A DNA stretch of 63,133 nucleotides from Psychrobacillus lasiicapitis (GCF_006861795.1 NZ_VDGH01000010.1:1-63133); one strand, 5' to 3'. Positions 47,595-60,519 are shown, counted from the first letter of the stretch. Made by a program: numbers and translations. The notes: generated by a model from the sequence alone, not told the origin.

Positions 47595-48755
47595 ATTATT
47601 GTTATCAGCAAATTCATCTAGTCTCTGCTTGATCTCCTCATAGAAGAAAACTTTCGATTCAGTAGTAATGTCACCAGTAATTCCAAGGCTAGAGCCTGGA
47701 GAGAATACGAGGAATCCGTCGGAGAATGATGTAATAGTATATAAAGTATTGTCTTTATCTGCACTGTTTGTTAAGTAAATCTGATAGTTTCCAATTTGAG
47801 TGAACAGTTCGCTTCTCTCCATGGCTTCTTTTTCTGTTACTTCTTTAACAAAAAAATTCTCCATGATAGTCATGACGGAATTGATTTGGGATCTATCGGA
47901 TGTACAACCAGACTTAAATTCTACTGTACCTTGTGGGACGGGCAAGCGACCATTGAAACAAAGTGTGTCATAAGAAACATCAATCGATGGGGTTCGCACA
48001 TCTTCATTATTTTCAACGTATGCATCAAAGTTTTCTATTTTTTCTCGAAGTTCCATACTCCCGCCATCTTTTACTCCATTATAGCCACCGATTTTTCCAG
48101 GCTCTGTTTTGGAAAAAATAAATTCTTCTCGCACTGTATGAAAAATTTTCTGTCCTTTGCTATTTGTTAAGGAAACCTCTATGATGGGGCGATAAATATT
48201 TGGGTGAGCTTTTTCCTGTGCAATTTTGACATTCTCTAGTTTCATTTCAATGTCATTGTCTATTAGATAGAAATTATATTTGAATACCAAATTTGTCCTA
48301 ATCGCTTTTGTCAGCATATTCTCTGTAAAGTATGCACCAAAAGTGGCTGGATAATAATTCATGAAATCTTTGTATTCCTTTGATTCCAGTAGATGATTGT
48401 AGTCCTCTTGCTTTTGCGTTTCGGTTTCGCTTTGTAAGTCCATCCAATCGTTCATTAACTGGGAAATTTCCATATTTGGACCGTTATATTCTCTTTCTAA
48501 TACTGCTTTTATAGTTTCTTCATTGGAAAGAGATTCAGCTGATTTCTCCGTCTCCGAGGGTTTCAAAAAAGTAATGAAGAGAAAAGAGGCGGTTGCTATA
48601 ATTGCTAATGATATGAATGCTGGAAATATCGTGCGTTTTCTCGTTTCTTCTATTTTACTCTTCAAGGCAAGCCATGTATTATGTTTTGCTTTTTCTGAAC
48701 GCTTTACCTCTTTCATTTCCTCAAAAAGCTCATCGAATTCGTTTGATGGTTCCAT
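47592..48755 (-). CDS. Probable membrane anti-sigma factor
   Basis: The product has 387 residues. The cytoplasmic N-terminal 40 residues are charged and helical (NEFDELFEEMKEVKRSEKAK), followed by one membrane span (about 42-62, FPAFISLAIIATASFLFITF) and a large extracytoplasmic part resembling DUF4179-type domains. It overlaps the sigma gene by 26 bases, with AAGGAGG upstream of ATG 48755. The partnership with the ECF sigma is inferred from the overlap and architecture. Confidence 0.75.
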   Translation of the reverse strand: MEPSNEFDELFEEMKEVKRSEKAKHNTWLALKSKIEETRKRTIFPAFISLAIIATASFLFITFLKPSETEKSAESLSNEETIKAVLEREYNGPNMEISQLMNDWMDLQSETETQKQEDYNHLLESKEYKDFMNYYPATFGAYFTENMLTKAIRTNLVFKYNFYLIDNDIEMKLENVKIAQEKAHPNIYRPIIEVSLTNSKGQKIFHTVREEFIFSKTEPGKIGGYNGVKDGGSMELREKIENFDAYVENNEDVRTPSIDVSYDTLCFNGRLPVPQGTVEFKSGCTSDRSQINSVMTIMENFFVKEVTEKEAMERSELFTQIGNYQIYLTNSADKDNTLYTITSFSDGFLVFSPGSSLGITGDITTESKVFFYEEIKQRLDEFADNNN

Positions 48756-49254
48756 CTGCGTGACCTCCTTCCTGATGAAATTCCTTTTTTAGTGCTTCAA
48801 ATGCTCGTGTCGTTTTCATCTTTACTTTTGCCTCGGTCCAGCCAAGTATATAGGCAGTTTCTTGAATCGAACATTCCTGTACCTTGCGTAGTAGCAGGAC
48901 TTCCTGATAGTCTTTTTTAAGCTTACTTAAGGAATCATACATTCTCACAAGCTGCTCTTTTTGTTCAAACCGTCTCTCTGGCGATATTGCGTTTGTCTCC
49001 AAATCATGCGCTTTTTCAAAAGAGAAAAATTGGATAATTCTTTTCCTTCGCAAATAGTCATAGGTCACATTACGCGCTATTTTCAATAGCCAAGTGGCAG
49101 TAGAAGCCTGTTTCTGAAAGGAGTCCAATCCTTTATATGCTTTATAAAAGGTTTCTTGCGTAAGATCCTCTGCACATTCTTTATGTCGGACAAGAAAGTA
49201 TATATAGCTGTAAACTTGATCACTGTGCTCTTTGTATAGCTGTTCCATTTCCAT
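48730..49254 (-). CDS. ECF-type RNA polymerase sigma factor
   Basis: The product has 174 residues. Region 2 includes AEDLTQETFYKAYKGLDSF and TWLLKIARNVTYDYLRRKR (about 27-77). Region 4 has QECSIQETAYILGWTEAKVK (about 126-145). There is no region 3, as in SigX/SigW-type sigmas. Its gene overlaps the anti-sigma gene. ATG 49254 follows GGGGAGG. A candidate autoregulated promoter lies at 49280-49306. Confidence 0.88.
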   Translation of the reverse strand: MEMEQLYKEHSDQVYSYIYFLVRHKECAEDLTQETFYKAYKGLDSFQKQASTATWLLKIARNVTYDYLRRKRIIQFFSFEKAHDLETNAISPERRFEQKEQLVRMYDSLSKLKKDYQEVLLLRKVQECSIQETAYILGWTEAKVKMKTTRAFEALKKEFHQEGGHADGTIKRIR

Positions 49255-49279
49255 CTCTTGACCTCCCCTTACTGCTATA

Positions 49280-49306
49280 GACGAAGGAACGAATAAAAAG
49301 TATCGC
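49280..49306 (-). promoter_or_regulatory. Candidate ECF promoter of the sigma/anti-sigma operon
   Basis: On the minus strand GCGATAC, then 16 bases, then CGTC, resembles ECF promoters (xxxAAC-N16/17-CGTC). The -35 match is partial (ATAC instead of AAAC). Confidence 0.35.
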
Positions 49307-49363
49307 TTTAATTTTAACCTTTTATTAAAATGGAATAAATGCTATTGGGGAGGATGTTATAAA

Positions 49364-49594
49364 ATGATTGTCCATTTCTACACAAGACCAGGCTGTCATT
49401 TATGTGAGGATGCAAGAATAGTTCTGAAGCTAGTGCAAGAGGATGTACCGTTTGAAATAAAGGAGTATAACATCGAGGAAGATGATGCACTTCATGAAAA
49501 ATACATGCTGATGATTCCTGTCGTTGTATTTGAAAATGAAATAATTCAATATGGACAAGTGGATTACCCAGCTATTCTGGATGCATTGCTTTAA
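49364..49594 (+). CDS. Glutaredoxin-like protein
   Basis: The product has 76 residues, a thioredoxin-fold mini-protein with the redox pair Cys11-HL-Cys14 in FYTRPGCHLCEDA and the cis-Pro segment MIPVVVFENE (about 50-59). It likely reduces a disulphide or binds a metal; the partner is unknown. The ATG lies 10 bases after the GGGGAGGATG site. cggR follows after a repeat-bearing spacer. Confidence 0.85.
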   Translation: MIVHFYTRPGCHLCEDARIVLKLVQEDVPFEIKEYNIEEDDALHEKYMLMIPVVVFENEIIQYGQVDYPAILDALL

Positions 49595-49625
49595 GAATGC
49601 ACCAGATTTTTTTGTAGTATTTGGG

Positions 49626-49688
49626 AATCGCAAGACAGAGAGGACAAATCGCAACATAGGAGTCCAGAATCGCAAGATCCCCATGGAG
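49626..49688. repeat. Three tandem repeats with an exact 21 bp period
   Basis: The core AATCGCAA starts at 49626, 49647 and 49668; the remaining 13 bases of each unit differ. It lies 32 bases after the glutaredoxin stop. Spacing equals two DNA turns. See also 43377 and 56847. Confidence 0.7.
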
Positions 49689-49771
49689 CGGAGGATTTCT
49701 AGCAACAAGTTATGCACTATTATTGCAAAATTGCATAAGATATTATATGATAATTTATAGAAATTCACTTT

Positions 49772-49811
49772 TTTTTTAATTAAGTGGGACATTTTTTAAT
49801 TAAGTGGGACA
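49772..49811 (+). promoter_or_regulatory. CggR operator: two perfect 20 bp direct repeats
   Basis: TTTTTTAATTAAGTGGGACA is repeated exactly at 49772-49791 and 49792-49811. The GTGGGAC core matches the CGGGAC half of the characterised B. subtilis CggR operator, which is also a direct repeat upstream of cggR. It lies 30 bases before the CggR start. Confidence 0.8.
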
Positions 49812-49841
49812 AAAACGTCACAACCAATGAGGAAGTGAAAA

Positions 49842-50879
49842 ATGGAATCATTGCTCACTGCTCAGCTAAAGCTAATACCGGAAATGAGTGAGTTGTTGCA
49901 AAAGAGGTATCGAATACTTCAAACGATTCAACTTACGAAAGGAATTGGCAGGCGAGTTTTAGGAGAACAGCTAGGTTTGTCCGAAAGAGACACTCGAAAA
50001 GAATTAGATACTTTGAGAAATCAAGGTTTAATTGATATTTCAAGAGACGGAGCTGCAATAACTTCTAAAGGTACACAATTATTAATCGACTTAAAAGAAG
50101 TTGTAAGAGTATGGTCAGGAAGATTACAACTAGAACAACAACTGGCAAAACATTTACACATAAAAGAAGTAATTATTGTTCCCGGAAATGTAGATACTAA
50201 TACGAATGCGACCATGCTTTTGTCGCAAGAAGCAGCAAAGTATTTAGAAAGTATTTTGACAGACGAAAAAATTGTCGCTGTCACGGGTGGTTCTACCATT
50301 GCTTCCATCGCGAATTTTGTACATGAAACAACGAAGTGGAAACAATTATTGTTTATCGCTGCTCGAGGCGGAGTCGGAAAAGACGTTTCGTTTCAAGCAA
50401 ATACCATTGCTTCCCTTTTTGCGGGGAAAATGAATGGATCCTACCGAACCTTGTATATGCCGGATAGTTTGAGTGAAGAAGCGTACACTACGATGAAGAA
50501 AGAGCCATTCATACAAGAAATGATGGATCTATATGAAAGAACGAATATTGTCATTCATGGCATTGGCGATGCGGAAGAAATGGCTCGTAGAAGAAATACA
50601 AACGAGCATGAAATCGAGCGCCTAAAAGAAGAAGGTTCAATAAGTGAAGCATTTGGGTATTATTTTAATGAACAAGGTGAAGCGGTTCACCGGATTCGAA
50701 CGATTGGTATTCAGTTAAAACAGCTACAACATATAGAGCATTTACTAGCAGTTGCTGGTGGTGCCAAAAAAGCAAAAGCATTATTGTCTTATTTTAAACA
50801 AGCACCTCAGCAAACTGTCCTAGTAACAGATGAAGGTGCAGCAAATGAAATGATGAAAATCATTGAACAAACCAATTAG
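49842..50879 (+). CDS. cggR: Central glycolytic genes regulator CggR
   Basis: The product has 345 residues of the SorC/DeoR family. An N-terminal winged helix (about 20-75; GIGRRVLGEQLGLSERDTRKELDTL) precedes a sugar-phosphate-binding domain with VTGGSTIASIA, AARGGVGKD and LVTDEGAANEMM. Fructose-1,6-bisphosphate is the inducer in B. subtilis. It represses cggR-gapA-pgk-tpiA-gpmI-eno, all present downstream here in that order. Confidence 0.95.
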   Translation: MESLLTAQLKLIPEMSELLQKRYRILQTIQLTKGIGRRVLGEQLGLSERDTRKELDTLRNQGLIDISRDGAAITSKGTQLLIDLKEVVRVWSGRLQLEQQLAKHLHIKEVIIVPGNVDTNTNATMLLSQEAAKYLESILTDEKIVAVTGGSTIASIANFVHETTKWKQLLFIAARGGVGKDVSFQANTIASLFAGKMNGSYRTLYMPDSLSEEAYTTMKKEPFIQEMMDLYERTNIVIHGIGDAEEMARRRNTNEHEIERLKEEGSISEAFGYYFNEQGEAVHRIRTIGIQLKQLQHIEHLLAVAGGAKKAKALLSYFKQAPQQTVLVTDEGAANEMMKIIEQTN

Positions 50880-50891
50880 GAGGAATTTAAT

Positions 50892-51899
50892 ATGACAGTA
50901 AAATTAGCGATTAATGGATTCGGACGTATCGGGCGTAAAGTATTTAGAGAAGCATTAGAAAAAAGCGAAATAGAAGTAGTAGCAATTAATGACTTAACAG
51001 ATGCTGCAATGCTTGCACATCTATTGAAATATGATTCAGTGCACGGCATTTTAAATGCAGAAGTATCATCAGAAGGCGAATATTTAATTGTAAACGGTAA
51101 AAAAATACGCGTTCTTGCAGAGAAAGACCCAGCTGCACTTCCTTGGAAAGAGCTAGAAATCGATATCGTCATCGAATCTACGGGAATTTTCAGCACGAAA
51201 GACAAAGCTGGAAAACATATTGAAGCAGGTGCGAAAAAAGTTATTTTATCTGCTCCAGCAAAAGATGATATGCCGACATTTGTTATGGGCGTAAATGCGG
51301 ACAAATATGATCCAACAACAGATCATATTGTGTCAAACGCTTCTTGTACGACAAACTGTCTATCTCCACTTGCAAAAGTGTTATCTGACAAATTTGGTAT
51401 TAAACGTGGAATGATGACAACAGTACACTCATACACAAATGACCAACGTATTTTAGATTTACCACATAGCGATTACCGTCGTGCTCGTGCAGCAGCAGAA
51501 TCGATGATCCCAACAACAACGGGAGCAGCTTCTGCAGTAGCGAAAGTACTTCCTGAACTAAAAGGAAAATTAGATGGTATGGCAATCCGCGTACCAACAC
51601 CTAATGTTTCTTTAGTAGACTTTGTAGCGGAACTAGACAAAGAAGTAACAGTAGAAGAAATTAATAATGTATTAAAAGAAGCATCAGAAAATGAATTAAA
51701 AGGAATTCTAGCATTCAGTGAGCTTCCATTAGTTTCAATTGACTATAATGGAAACACTGCTTCATCAACAGTAGATGGACTTTCTACAATGGTACTAGGA
51801 GATAATATGGTGAAAGTATTGTCTTGGTATGATAACGAATCAGGTTACTCTGCTCGTTGTATCGACCTTGCATTACTGATGGCTGAGCGCGGACTTTAA
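50892..51899 (+). CDS. gapA: Glyceraldehyde-3-phosphate dehydrogenase
   Basis: The product has 335 residues. NAD-binding INGFGRIGRKVFREAL at the N-terminus and the active-site SNASCTTNCLSPLAK with catalytic Cys (about 152) are present. The glycolytic NAD form is expected from its place after cggR. AGGAGG precedes the ATG. A hairpin follows between it and pgk. Confidence 0.97.
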   Translation: MTVKLAINGFGRIGRKVFREALEKSEIEVVAINDLTDAAMLAHLLKYDSVHGILNAEVSSEGEYLIVNGKKIRVLAEKDPAALPWKELEIDIVIESTGIFSTKDKAGKHIEAGAKKVILSAPAKDDMPTFVMGVNADKYDPTTDHIVSNASCTTNCLSPLAKVLSDKFGIKRGMMTTVHSYTNDQRILDLPHSDYRRARAAAESMIPTTTGAASAVAKVLPELKGKLDGMAIRVPTPNVSLVDFVAELDKEVTVEEINNVLKEASENELKGILAFSELPLVSIDYNGNTASSTVDGLSTMVLGDNMVKVLSWYDNESGYSARCIDLALLMAERGL

Positions 51900-51936
51900 T
51901 TTGTAAGAGATAACCTCTATAATATAAGAGGGTAAA

Positions 51937-51971
51937 AGGAGCAAGGGTTACCCTTGCTCCTTCTTTTTTTA
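51937..51971 (+). terminator. Terminator between gapA and pgk
   Basis: GGAGCAAGGG and CCCTTGCTCC pair, followed by TTCTTTTTTT. It may give partial termination, which would make cggR-gapA the more abundant transcript. Confidence 0.9.
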
Positions 51972-52001
51972 CATAATTGGCATAATTGGGAGGCTTAATT
52001 C

Positions 52002-53186
52002 ATGAAGGAAAAACAATCATTAAGCGATGTAACTTTACAAGGAAAGCGTGTGTTTTGTCGAGTAGACTTTAACGTACCAATGGAAGATGGAGCTATTACA
52101 GATGATACTCGTATTCGTGCGGCAATCCCGACGATTAACTATTTGATCGAACAAGGGGCGAAAGTCATTTTAGCTAGTCATATGGGACGCCCAAAAGGGG
52201 AAGTAAAAGAAGAGCTACGTTTGACAAAAGTAGGAGAGCATTTAGCGACACTTTTGAATAAGCCTGTAACAAAATTAGATGAATCCATTGGACAAGCAGT
52301 GGAACAAGCGGTTTCTGCAATGGCAGATGGGGATGTAGTGTTATTAGAAAACGTCCGCTTCCATGCAGGAGAAGAAAAAAATGATCCTGAACTTGCAAAA
52401 GCATTCGCATCCCTTGCAGATGTGTATGTGAATGATGCATTTGGAGCAGCACACCGCGCCCACGCAACGACAGAAGGTATTGCGAAATTATTGCCAGCTG
52501 TATCGGGATTATTGATGGAAAAGGAATTAGAAGTTTTAGGAAAAGCTTTATCAACTCCTGAACGTCCATTTACTGCCATTATTGGCGGGGCAAAAGTAAA
52601 AGATAAAATCGGTGTTATCGATCACCTATTAGATAAAGTAGATAATATTATTATCGGTGGAGGCTTATCGTACACGTTCTCGAAAGCCCAAGGACATGAT
52701 GTTGGAAACTCTCTATTAGAAGAGGATAAGATTGAATTAGCAAAAGGCTTTATCGAAAAAGCGAAAGAAAAAGGTGTTTCATTCTATATGCCGGTCGATG
52801 TAGTCGTGGCAGATGAATTCTCAAAAGATGCAAACACAAAAGTAGTAGATATAAACCAAATTCCTTCTGACTGGATGGGATTAGATATTGGGCCGAAAAC
52901 GGCTGCTCTATATGCGGATGTTATTAAAAGTAGCAAGCTGATCATTTGGAACGGACCAATGGGTGTGTTTGAAATGGAGGCTTTTGCGAATGGGACAAAA
53001 GTGGTAGCGGACGCAATGGCTGAAACGGCTGGATATACCATTATCGGTGGTGGAGATTCTGCAGCTGCTGTTGAAAAATTCGAGGTTGCCGATAAAATGG
53101 ATCATATTTCTACTGGTGGAGGAGCTTCTCTTGAATTTATGGAAGGGAAAGACTTACCAGGCGTATCCGCTTTAAACGATAAGTAA
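52002..53186 (+). CDS. pgk: Phosphoglycerate kinase
   Basis: The product has 394 residues. N-domain [17 protein letters not shown] and [15 protein letters not shown]-domain GGAKVKDKI and [12 protein letters not shown] are the expected signatures. It makes ATP and 3-phosphoglycerate. It precedes tpiA by 15 bases. Confidence 0.97.
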   Translation: MKEKQSLSDVTLQGKRVFCRVDFNVPMEDGAITDDTRIRAAIPTINYLIEQGAKVILASHMGRPKGEVKEELRLTKVGEHLATLLNKPVTKLDESIGQAVEQAVSAMADGDVVLLENVRFHAGEEKNDPELAKAFASLADVYVNDAFGAAHRAHATTEGIAKLLPAVSGLLMEKELEVLGKALSTPERPFTAIIGGAKVKDKIGVIDHLLDKVDNIIIGGGLSYTFSKAQGHDVGNSLLEEDKIELAKGFIEKAKEKGVSFYMPVDVVVADEFSKDANTKVVDINQIPSDWMGLDIGPKTAALYADVIKSSKLIIWNGPMGVFEMEAFANGTKVVADAMAETAGYTIIGGGDSAAAVEKFEVADKMDHISTGGGASLEFMEGKDLPGVSALNDK

Positions 53187-53201
53187 TGGAGGAGATTTTA
53201 G

Positions 53202-53955
53202 ATGCGTAAACCGATCATAGCAGGAAACTGGAAAATGTATAAAACACTTTCAGAAGCGAAGGATTTTGTAGAACAGTTAAAAGACAAACAAGTAGATAGC
53301 AGCAAGGTGGATGCGGTTATTTGTGCACCGGCAATCTTTTTGGATCAGCTTGTACAAGCGACAAATGATTCGTTTGTTGCAGTTGGTGCTCAAACAATGC
53401 ATGAAGAAAAAGAAGGTGCATTTACTGGTGAAGTGAGTGGACACCAACTACAAGATCTTGGTGTTAGCTATGTCGTTATCGGACATTCGGAAAGACGCCA
53501 ATATTTCAATGAAACAGATGAGTCTGTTCAACAAAAAGTAAAAGCTGCGTTTGAAAATAATTTAACTCCTATTATTTGCGTAGGTGAAACGTTAGAACAG
53601 CGTGAACAAAATGAAACCGTAAATATTGTCTCTGCTCAAGTAATGGCTGCTTTAGAAGGGCTTTCTGAGGAAAATGTGGAAGCTTCTGTTATCGCGTATG
53701 AGCCAATTTGGGCAATCGGCACTGGTAAAACAGCTACTGCTGATGATGCAAATGAAGTGTGTCAAGCGATTCGTGAAACCATTCTCGATGGATTTGGAGA
53801 AGAAGTGGCAAACAGCGTGCGCATTCAATATGGTGGCAGTGTGAAACCAGAAAATATTGAAGAGCTTCTTTCAAAAGAGCATATTGATGGTGCTTTAGTT
53901 GGAGGAGCAAGCTTACAAGTAGACTCTTTCGTAAAATTATTGGAGGCTGGACAAA

Positions 53956-53963
<8 letters not shown>
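53202..53963 (+). CDS. tpiA: Triosephosphate isomerase
   Basis: The product has 253 residues. AGNWKMYKT (Asn and Lys of the active site), GHSERRQYF (catalytic His) and [13 protein letters not shown] (catalytic Glu, loop 6) are intact. It overlaps gpmI by eight bases. Confidence 0.97.
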
Positions 53964-56789
<2,826 letters not shown>

Positions 56790-56798
56790 TCATGTTTG

Positions 56799-56833
56799 AA
56801 GGGAGTCAGCAGCTATTGCTGGCTCCCTTTTTG
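56799..56833 (+). terminator. Terminator of the glycolytic operon
   Basis: GGGAGTCAGC and GCTGGCTCCC pair over ten positions with one mismatch, followed by TTTTTG. Confidence 0.9.
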
Positions 56834-56846
56834 TGTTGGCTCAGGC

Positions 56847-56951
56847 TTAGTTGGAAATTTGGTGTGGTTAGTTGGAATTTTGAAGCATTTAGTTGGAAAA
56901 TTTGCAGGTTTAGTTGTAATTTTGAGTCATTTAGTTGGAATAGCCAGTAAA
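56847..56951. repeat. Five tandem repeats with an exact 21 bp period
   Basis: TTAGTTG starts at 56847, 56868, 56889, 56910 and 56931, an unbroken 21 bp register. The first 15 bases are conserved (TTAGTTGGAATTTTG with few changes) and the last six vary. It lies 14 bases after the eno terminator. One frame is open as heptads beginning LVG, but has no start codon or ribosome site. Confidence 0.85.
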
Positions 56952-56987
56952 ATGGAAAATATCAGATAGATTAATTTACTTAAAGAG

Positions 56988-57016
56988 TTGTAACTTCACA
57001 CACTTTTTGGTAAAAT
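56988..57016 (+). promoter_or_regulatory. Sigma-A promoter of secG
   Basis: TTGTAA and TAAAAT with a 17-base spacer lie 38 bases before the ATG. Confidence 0.65.
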
Positions 57017-57054
57017 TACTTATGTTGTGAACGTTTTATCAGGAGGTGGAACAA

Positions 57055-57282
57055 ATGCATACGTTACTAATGGTTTTACTTGTCATTGTATCGCTCGCAT
57101 TAATCGTTGTTGTATTGTTACAATCGGGGAAAAGTGCTGGTCTTTCAGGAGCCATCTCTGGTGGAGCGGAACAACTTTTTGGAAAACAAAAAGCCCGAGG
57201 TATGGACCTTGTGTTACATAGAATAACGATTGTACTTGCAGTGTTATTTTTTATTTTGACTATTGCTGTTACAAAGTTTTAA
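57055..57282 (+). CDS. secG: Preprotein translocase subunit SecG
   Basis: The product has 75 residues and two membrane spans (about 2-22 and 53-73) with the SecG loop [16 protein letters not shown] and [13 protein letters not shown] between them. It stimulates SecYE-SecA export. ATG 57055 follows AGGAGG; a GTG at 57046 overlaps that site. SecG precedes est-rnr-smpB-ssrA as in other Bacillales. Confidence 0.95.
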   Translation: MHTLLMVLLVIVSLALIVVVLLQSGKSAGLSGAISGGAEQLFGKQKARGMDLVLHRITIVLAVLFFILTIAVTKF

Positions 57283-57301
57283 TAATTGAGTTGAACCGAA
57301 C

Positions 57302-57340
57302 CGCCTGACCGACATCTGATTGGTTAGGCGTTTTCTTTTA
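57302..57340 (+). terminator. Terminator after secG
   Basis: CGCCTGACC and GGTTAGGCG pair (one T-G), followed by TTTTCTTTT. Confidence 0.75.
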
Positions 57341-57378
57341 CATACTAAGTTTGGGCTAGTTGATTGGAGGTATTCTAT

Positions 57379-58125
57379 ATGAAAATTACAACACCAAAAC
57401 CATTTTTCTTTGAAGCTGGAAAACGTGCTGTGCTATTGCTGCATGGTTTCACTGGGAATTCATCGGACGTTCGCATGCTTGGACGTTTCTTAGAGAAAAA
57501 CGGCTACACATCCCTTGCCCCTCACTATAAAGGGCATGGAGTTCCGCCGGAGGAGCTGCTTGAAACCGGTCCGAAAGATTGGTGGAAGGATGTCATGCGT
57601 GGGTATGACCGTTTAAAAGCAGAAGGCTATGAAGAGATTGCGGTAGCCGGACTTTCACTTGGAGGCGTATTTTCACTCAAATTGGGGTATACAGTTCCTG
57701 TGCAGGGAATTGTCACGATGTGTTCCCCGATGACGATGAAAACAACAGACGTCATGTTCGAAGGTGTCGTAAAATATGCCAAAGAATATAAGAAATATGA
57801 AGGAAAAACAGAAGCGCAAATAGAAGAAGAAGTAGAGGCGATTCGCCAAACTCCAATGGAGACACTGGCAGAGCTAAGAGAGTTTGTCTATAATGTTCGA
57901 GATCATGTCGATCATATTTACGCACCATTACTTGTCACCCAAGGCAAGAAAGATACGGTTATTGATATTGAATCGGCAAATACCATTTTTGAGCAGGCAG
58001 AATCATTAGAGAAAAAACTCAATTGGTATGAAAACTCAGGGCATGTCATTACACTTGGACCTGAAAAAGAACAATTACATGAAGATATATTAAACTTTTT
58101 AGAGTCGCTTGATTGGAATGTGTAA
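57379..58125 (+). CDS. est: Carboxylesterase (Est30-like alpha/beta hydrolase)
   Basis: The product has 248 residues, as in Geobacillus Est30. The oxyanion segment is [12 protein letters not shown] (about 19-30), the nucleophile elbow AGLSLGG has Ser93, and Asp in [11 protein letters not shown] plus His in NSGHVITL complete the triad. It hydrolyses short acyl esters. ATG 57379 follows TTGGAGG. rnr starts 42 bases downstream. Confidence 0.92.
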   Translation: MKITTPKPFFFEAGKRAVLLLHGFTGNSSDVRMLGRFLEKNGYTSLAPHYKGHGVPPEELLETGPKDWWKDVMRGYDRLKAEGYEEIAVAGLSLGGVFSLKLGYTVPVQGIVTMCSPMTMKTTDVMFEGVVKYAKEYKKYEGKTEAQIEEEVEAIRQTPMETLAELREFVYNVRDHVDHIYAPLLVTQGKKDTVIDIESANTIFEQAESLEKKLNWYENSGHVITLGPEKEQLHEDILNFLESLDWNV

Positions 58126-58167
58126 AACACACCAAATGTGCACACGCTGAAAAAGGAGGGATGTAAC

Positions 58168-60474
58168 ATGGAAAATATGAAAGAAAAATTATTAGAACTA
58201 ATGCGAGACGAAGAATATAAACCGCTAACTACAAAAGAGCTAGAGGAGCACTTTGAATTAGTGGATGCAGATGATTTTAAAGAACTAGTGAAAACACTTG
58301 TTCAAATGGAAGATGCGGGGCTCGTTGTCCGCTCTAGATCCAATCGTTATGGTACCCCGGCTCGGATGAATTTAGTCGTCGGGAAATTTATCGGCCATGC
58401 GAAAGGATTCGGCTTTGTTGCACCAGAAGAGGGTGGAGATGATATTTTTATTCCACCGACGGAAGTGAATGGAGCAGTGAACGGAGATAAGGTACTTGTT
58501 CGTGTGTCCCGTGAATCACATGGTGACCGAAGTGAAGGTTCCATTATTAAAATTACACAAAGAGGCACTACCCAAGTCGTTGGAACGTTCCAGGACAATC
58601 GTGGGTTTGGCTTTGTTATTCCAGATGATAAAAAAGTACCGATGGACGTATTTATCGCAAAAGGCGATACGTTAGGTGCAATCGAAGGGCATAAAGTAGT
58701 TGTAGAAATTACGGAATGGCCAAATGAAAGAAAATCCGCAACTGGTATGGTCACGAAAATTCTGGGACATAAAAATGATCCAGGTGTCGATATTCTATCT
58801 ATTATTTATAAGCATGGGATTACAATCGACTTCCCACAAGAAGTGATTGACCAAGCAGAAGCAGTTCCAGATGAGATTGATGAAAAAGATTTGGAGAATC
58901 GCAGAGATTTACGAGATGAAGTAATCGTGACAATTGATGGAGCGGATGCAAAAGACTTAGATGATGCGGTTACAGTAACGAAACTACCGGATGGTACCTA
59001 TAAACTAGGCGTACATATTGCGGACGTTAGTCATTATGTGACAGAAGGTTCCCCAATTGATCGCGAAGCATATGACCGCGGTACAAGTGTGTACTTAGCA
59101 GACCGAGTTATCCCGATGATTCCGCATCGTCTATCAAACGGGATTTGTTCTTTGAACCCACAGGTAGACCGTTTAACGTTATCCTGTGAGATGATCATTA
59201 ACGGATCTGGTACGGTTGTATCGCATGAAATTTTCCAAAGCGTGATTCGAACAACTGAACGAATGACTTACCATGATGTGTTTAAAATATTAGAAGAAAA
59301 AGATGCAGCGTTAATCGAGCGTTACGAGCCATTAGTGCCAATGTTTGAACTGATGGGTGAGCTTGCTGCGATTCTAAGAGAAAAACGTCAAGAACGTGGT
59401 GCAATCGACTTTGACTTCCAAGAAGCGAAAATTATCGTAGATGAAGATGGCTGGCCAACGGATGTTGCGACTCGTGAACGTACAGTTGCAGAACGTCTCA
59501 TTGAAGAATTTATGCTTGTTGCCAATGAAACAGTCGCTGAGCATTTTAAATGGATGGACGTTCCGTTTATTTATCGTATTCACGAAGATCCAAAGCCAGA
59601 AAAACTGCAACGCTTTTTCGCATTCCTAACGAATTTTGGACTTGTAGTAAAAGGTACGGGCAATGAAGTACATCCAAAGGCATTACAAGAGATTATTGAA
59701 AATATTGAAGGTATGCCGGAAGAACCAGTTATTTCTACGATGCTATTACGGTCTCTACAACAAGCAAAATACTACGGCGAATGTTTAGGGCATTTTGGAT
59801 TATCTACTGAATTCTATACACATTTCACATCACCAATTCGACGTTATCCCGATTTAATCGTTCATCGATTAATACGAACGTACTTAGTAAATGGAGATGT
59901 AAGTTCCGCGACGATCAATCATTGGGGAGCAATTATCGATGATATCGCAGAGCATACATCGAAACGTGAACGTCGTGCTGTAGATGCAGAACGTGATACA
60001 GATGCACTGAAGAAAGCCCAATTCATGTCCGATAAAATCGGTGAAGAATTCGAAGGTATTATTAGCTCTGTTACAAACTTTGGTATATTCGTCGAACTGC
60101 CAAATACGATTGAAGGACTTGTGCACGTAACGAATATGACAGATGACTATTATCGATTTGATGATCGTCAAATGATCATGATCGGTGAGCGTTCAGGTAA
60201 GCAGTTCCGAATCGGGGATGAAGTAACGGTTCGCGTATCTGAAGTTAAACCAGAGGAATCAGCGATCGATTTTGAAATCGTCGGTATGAAAAAAGCGTTC
60301 CACCGCACGAGAAAAGAAGCACCAAAAGTCATTCATGCAAAGAAAAAAGAAGGCGCAGGCAGAAGAAGTTCTTCTCAACCAGGCCCGAAAAAAGAAGTAA
60401 AACAGAAAAAGAAATTTTACGAATCCGTTGCCAAAAAATCGCAGCGTCGTAAACGACCAAAAAAGAAAAAATAA
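58168..60474 (+). CDS. rnr: Ribonuclease R
   Basis: The product has 768 residues. An N-terminal winged helix, cold-shock domains ([20 protein letters not shown] near 80), an RNB catalytic core ([12 protein letters not shown] near 270 with the metal-binding Asp residues), an S1 domain ([20 protein letters not shown] near 640) and a Lys-rich tail ending [14 protein letters not shown] are seen. It degrades structured RNA 3' to 5' and works with tmRNA, encoded nearby. ATG 58168 follows AAGGAGGG. Confidence 0.96.
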   Translation: MENMKEKLLELMRDEEYKPLTTKELEEHFELVDADDFKELVKTLVQMEDAGLVVRSRSNRYGTPARMNLVVGKFIGHAKGFGFVAPEEGGDDIFIPPTEVNGAVNGDKVLVRVSRESHGDRSEGSIIKITQRGTTQVVGTFQDNRGFGFVIPDDKKVPMDVFIAKGDTLGAIEGHKVVVEITEWPNERKSATGMVTKILGHKNDPGVDILSIIYKHGITIDFPQEVIDQAEAVPDEIDEKDLENRRDLRDEVIVTIDGADAKDLDDAVTVTKLPDGTYKLGVHIADVSHYVTEGSPIDREAYDRGTSVYLADRVIPMIPHRLSNGICSLNPQVDRLTLSCEMIINGSGTVVSHEIFQSVIRTTERMTYHDVFKILEEKDAALIERYEPLVPMFELMGELAAILREKRQERGAIDFDFQEAKIIVDEDGWPTDVATRERTVAERLIEEFMLVANETVAEHFKWMDVPFIYRIHEDPKPEKLQRFFAFLTNFGLVVKGTGNEVHPKALQEIIENIEGMPEEPVISTMLLRSLQQAKYYGECLGHFGLSTEFYTHFTSPIRRYPDLIVHRLIRTYLVNGDVSSATINHWGAIIDDIAEHTSKRERRAVDAERDTDALKKAQFMSDKIGEEFEGIISSVTNFGIFVELPNTIEGLVHVTNMTDDYYRFDDRQMIMIGERSGKQFRIGDEVTVRVSEVKPEESAIDFEIVGMKKAFHRTRKEAPKVIHAKKKEGAGRRSSSQPGPKKEVKQKKKFYESVAKKSQRRKRPKKKK

Positions 60475-60476
60475 AA

Positions 60477-60494
60477 GGAGCGCTTAGTCGCTCC
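60477..60494 (+). other. Hairpin between rnr and smpB
   Basis: GGAGCG and CGCTCC pair around CTTAGT right after the rnr stop, with no T tract. It may stabilise the rnr 3' end or be a processing site rather than a terminator. Confidence 0.4.
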
Positions 60495-60519
60495 TCGTAA
60501 GCTTTAAGAGGTGAATGAG

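Noticed and set aside
56847..56990. An open frame through the 21 bp array reading repeated LVG heptads
   Set aside because: It has no start codon with a ribosome site. The heptad look follows automatically from a 21 bp DNA period, and the sister arrays do not keep an open frame.
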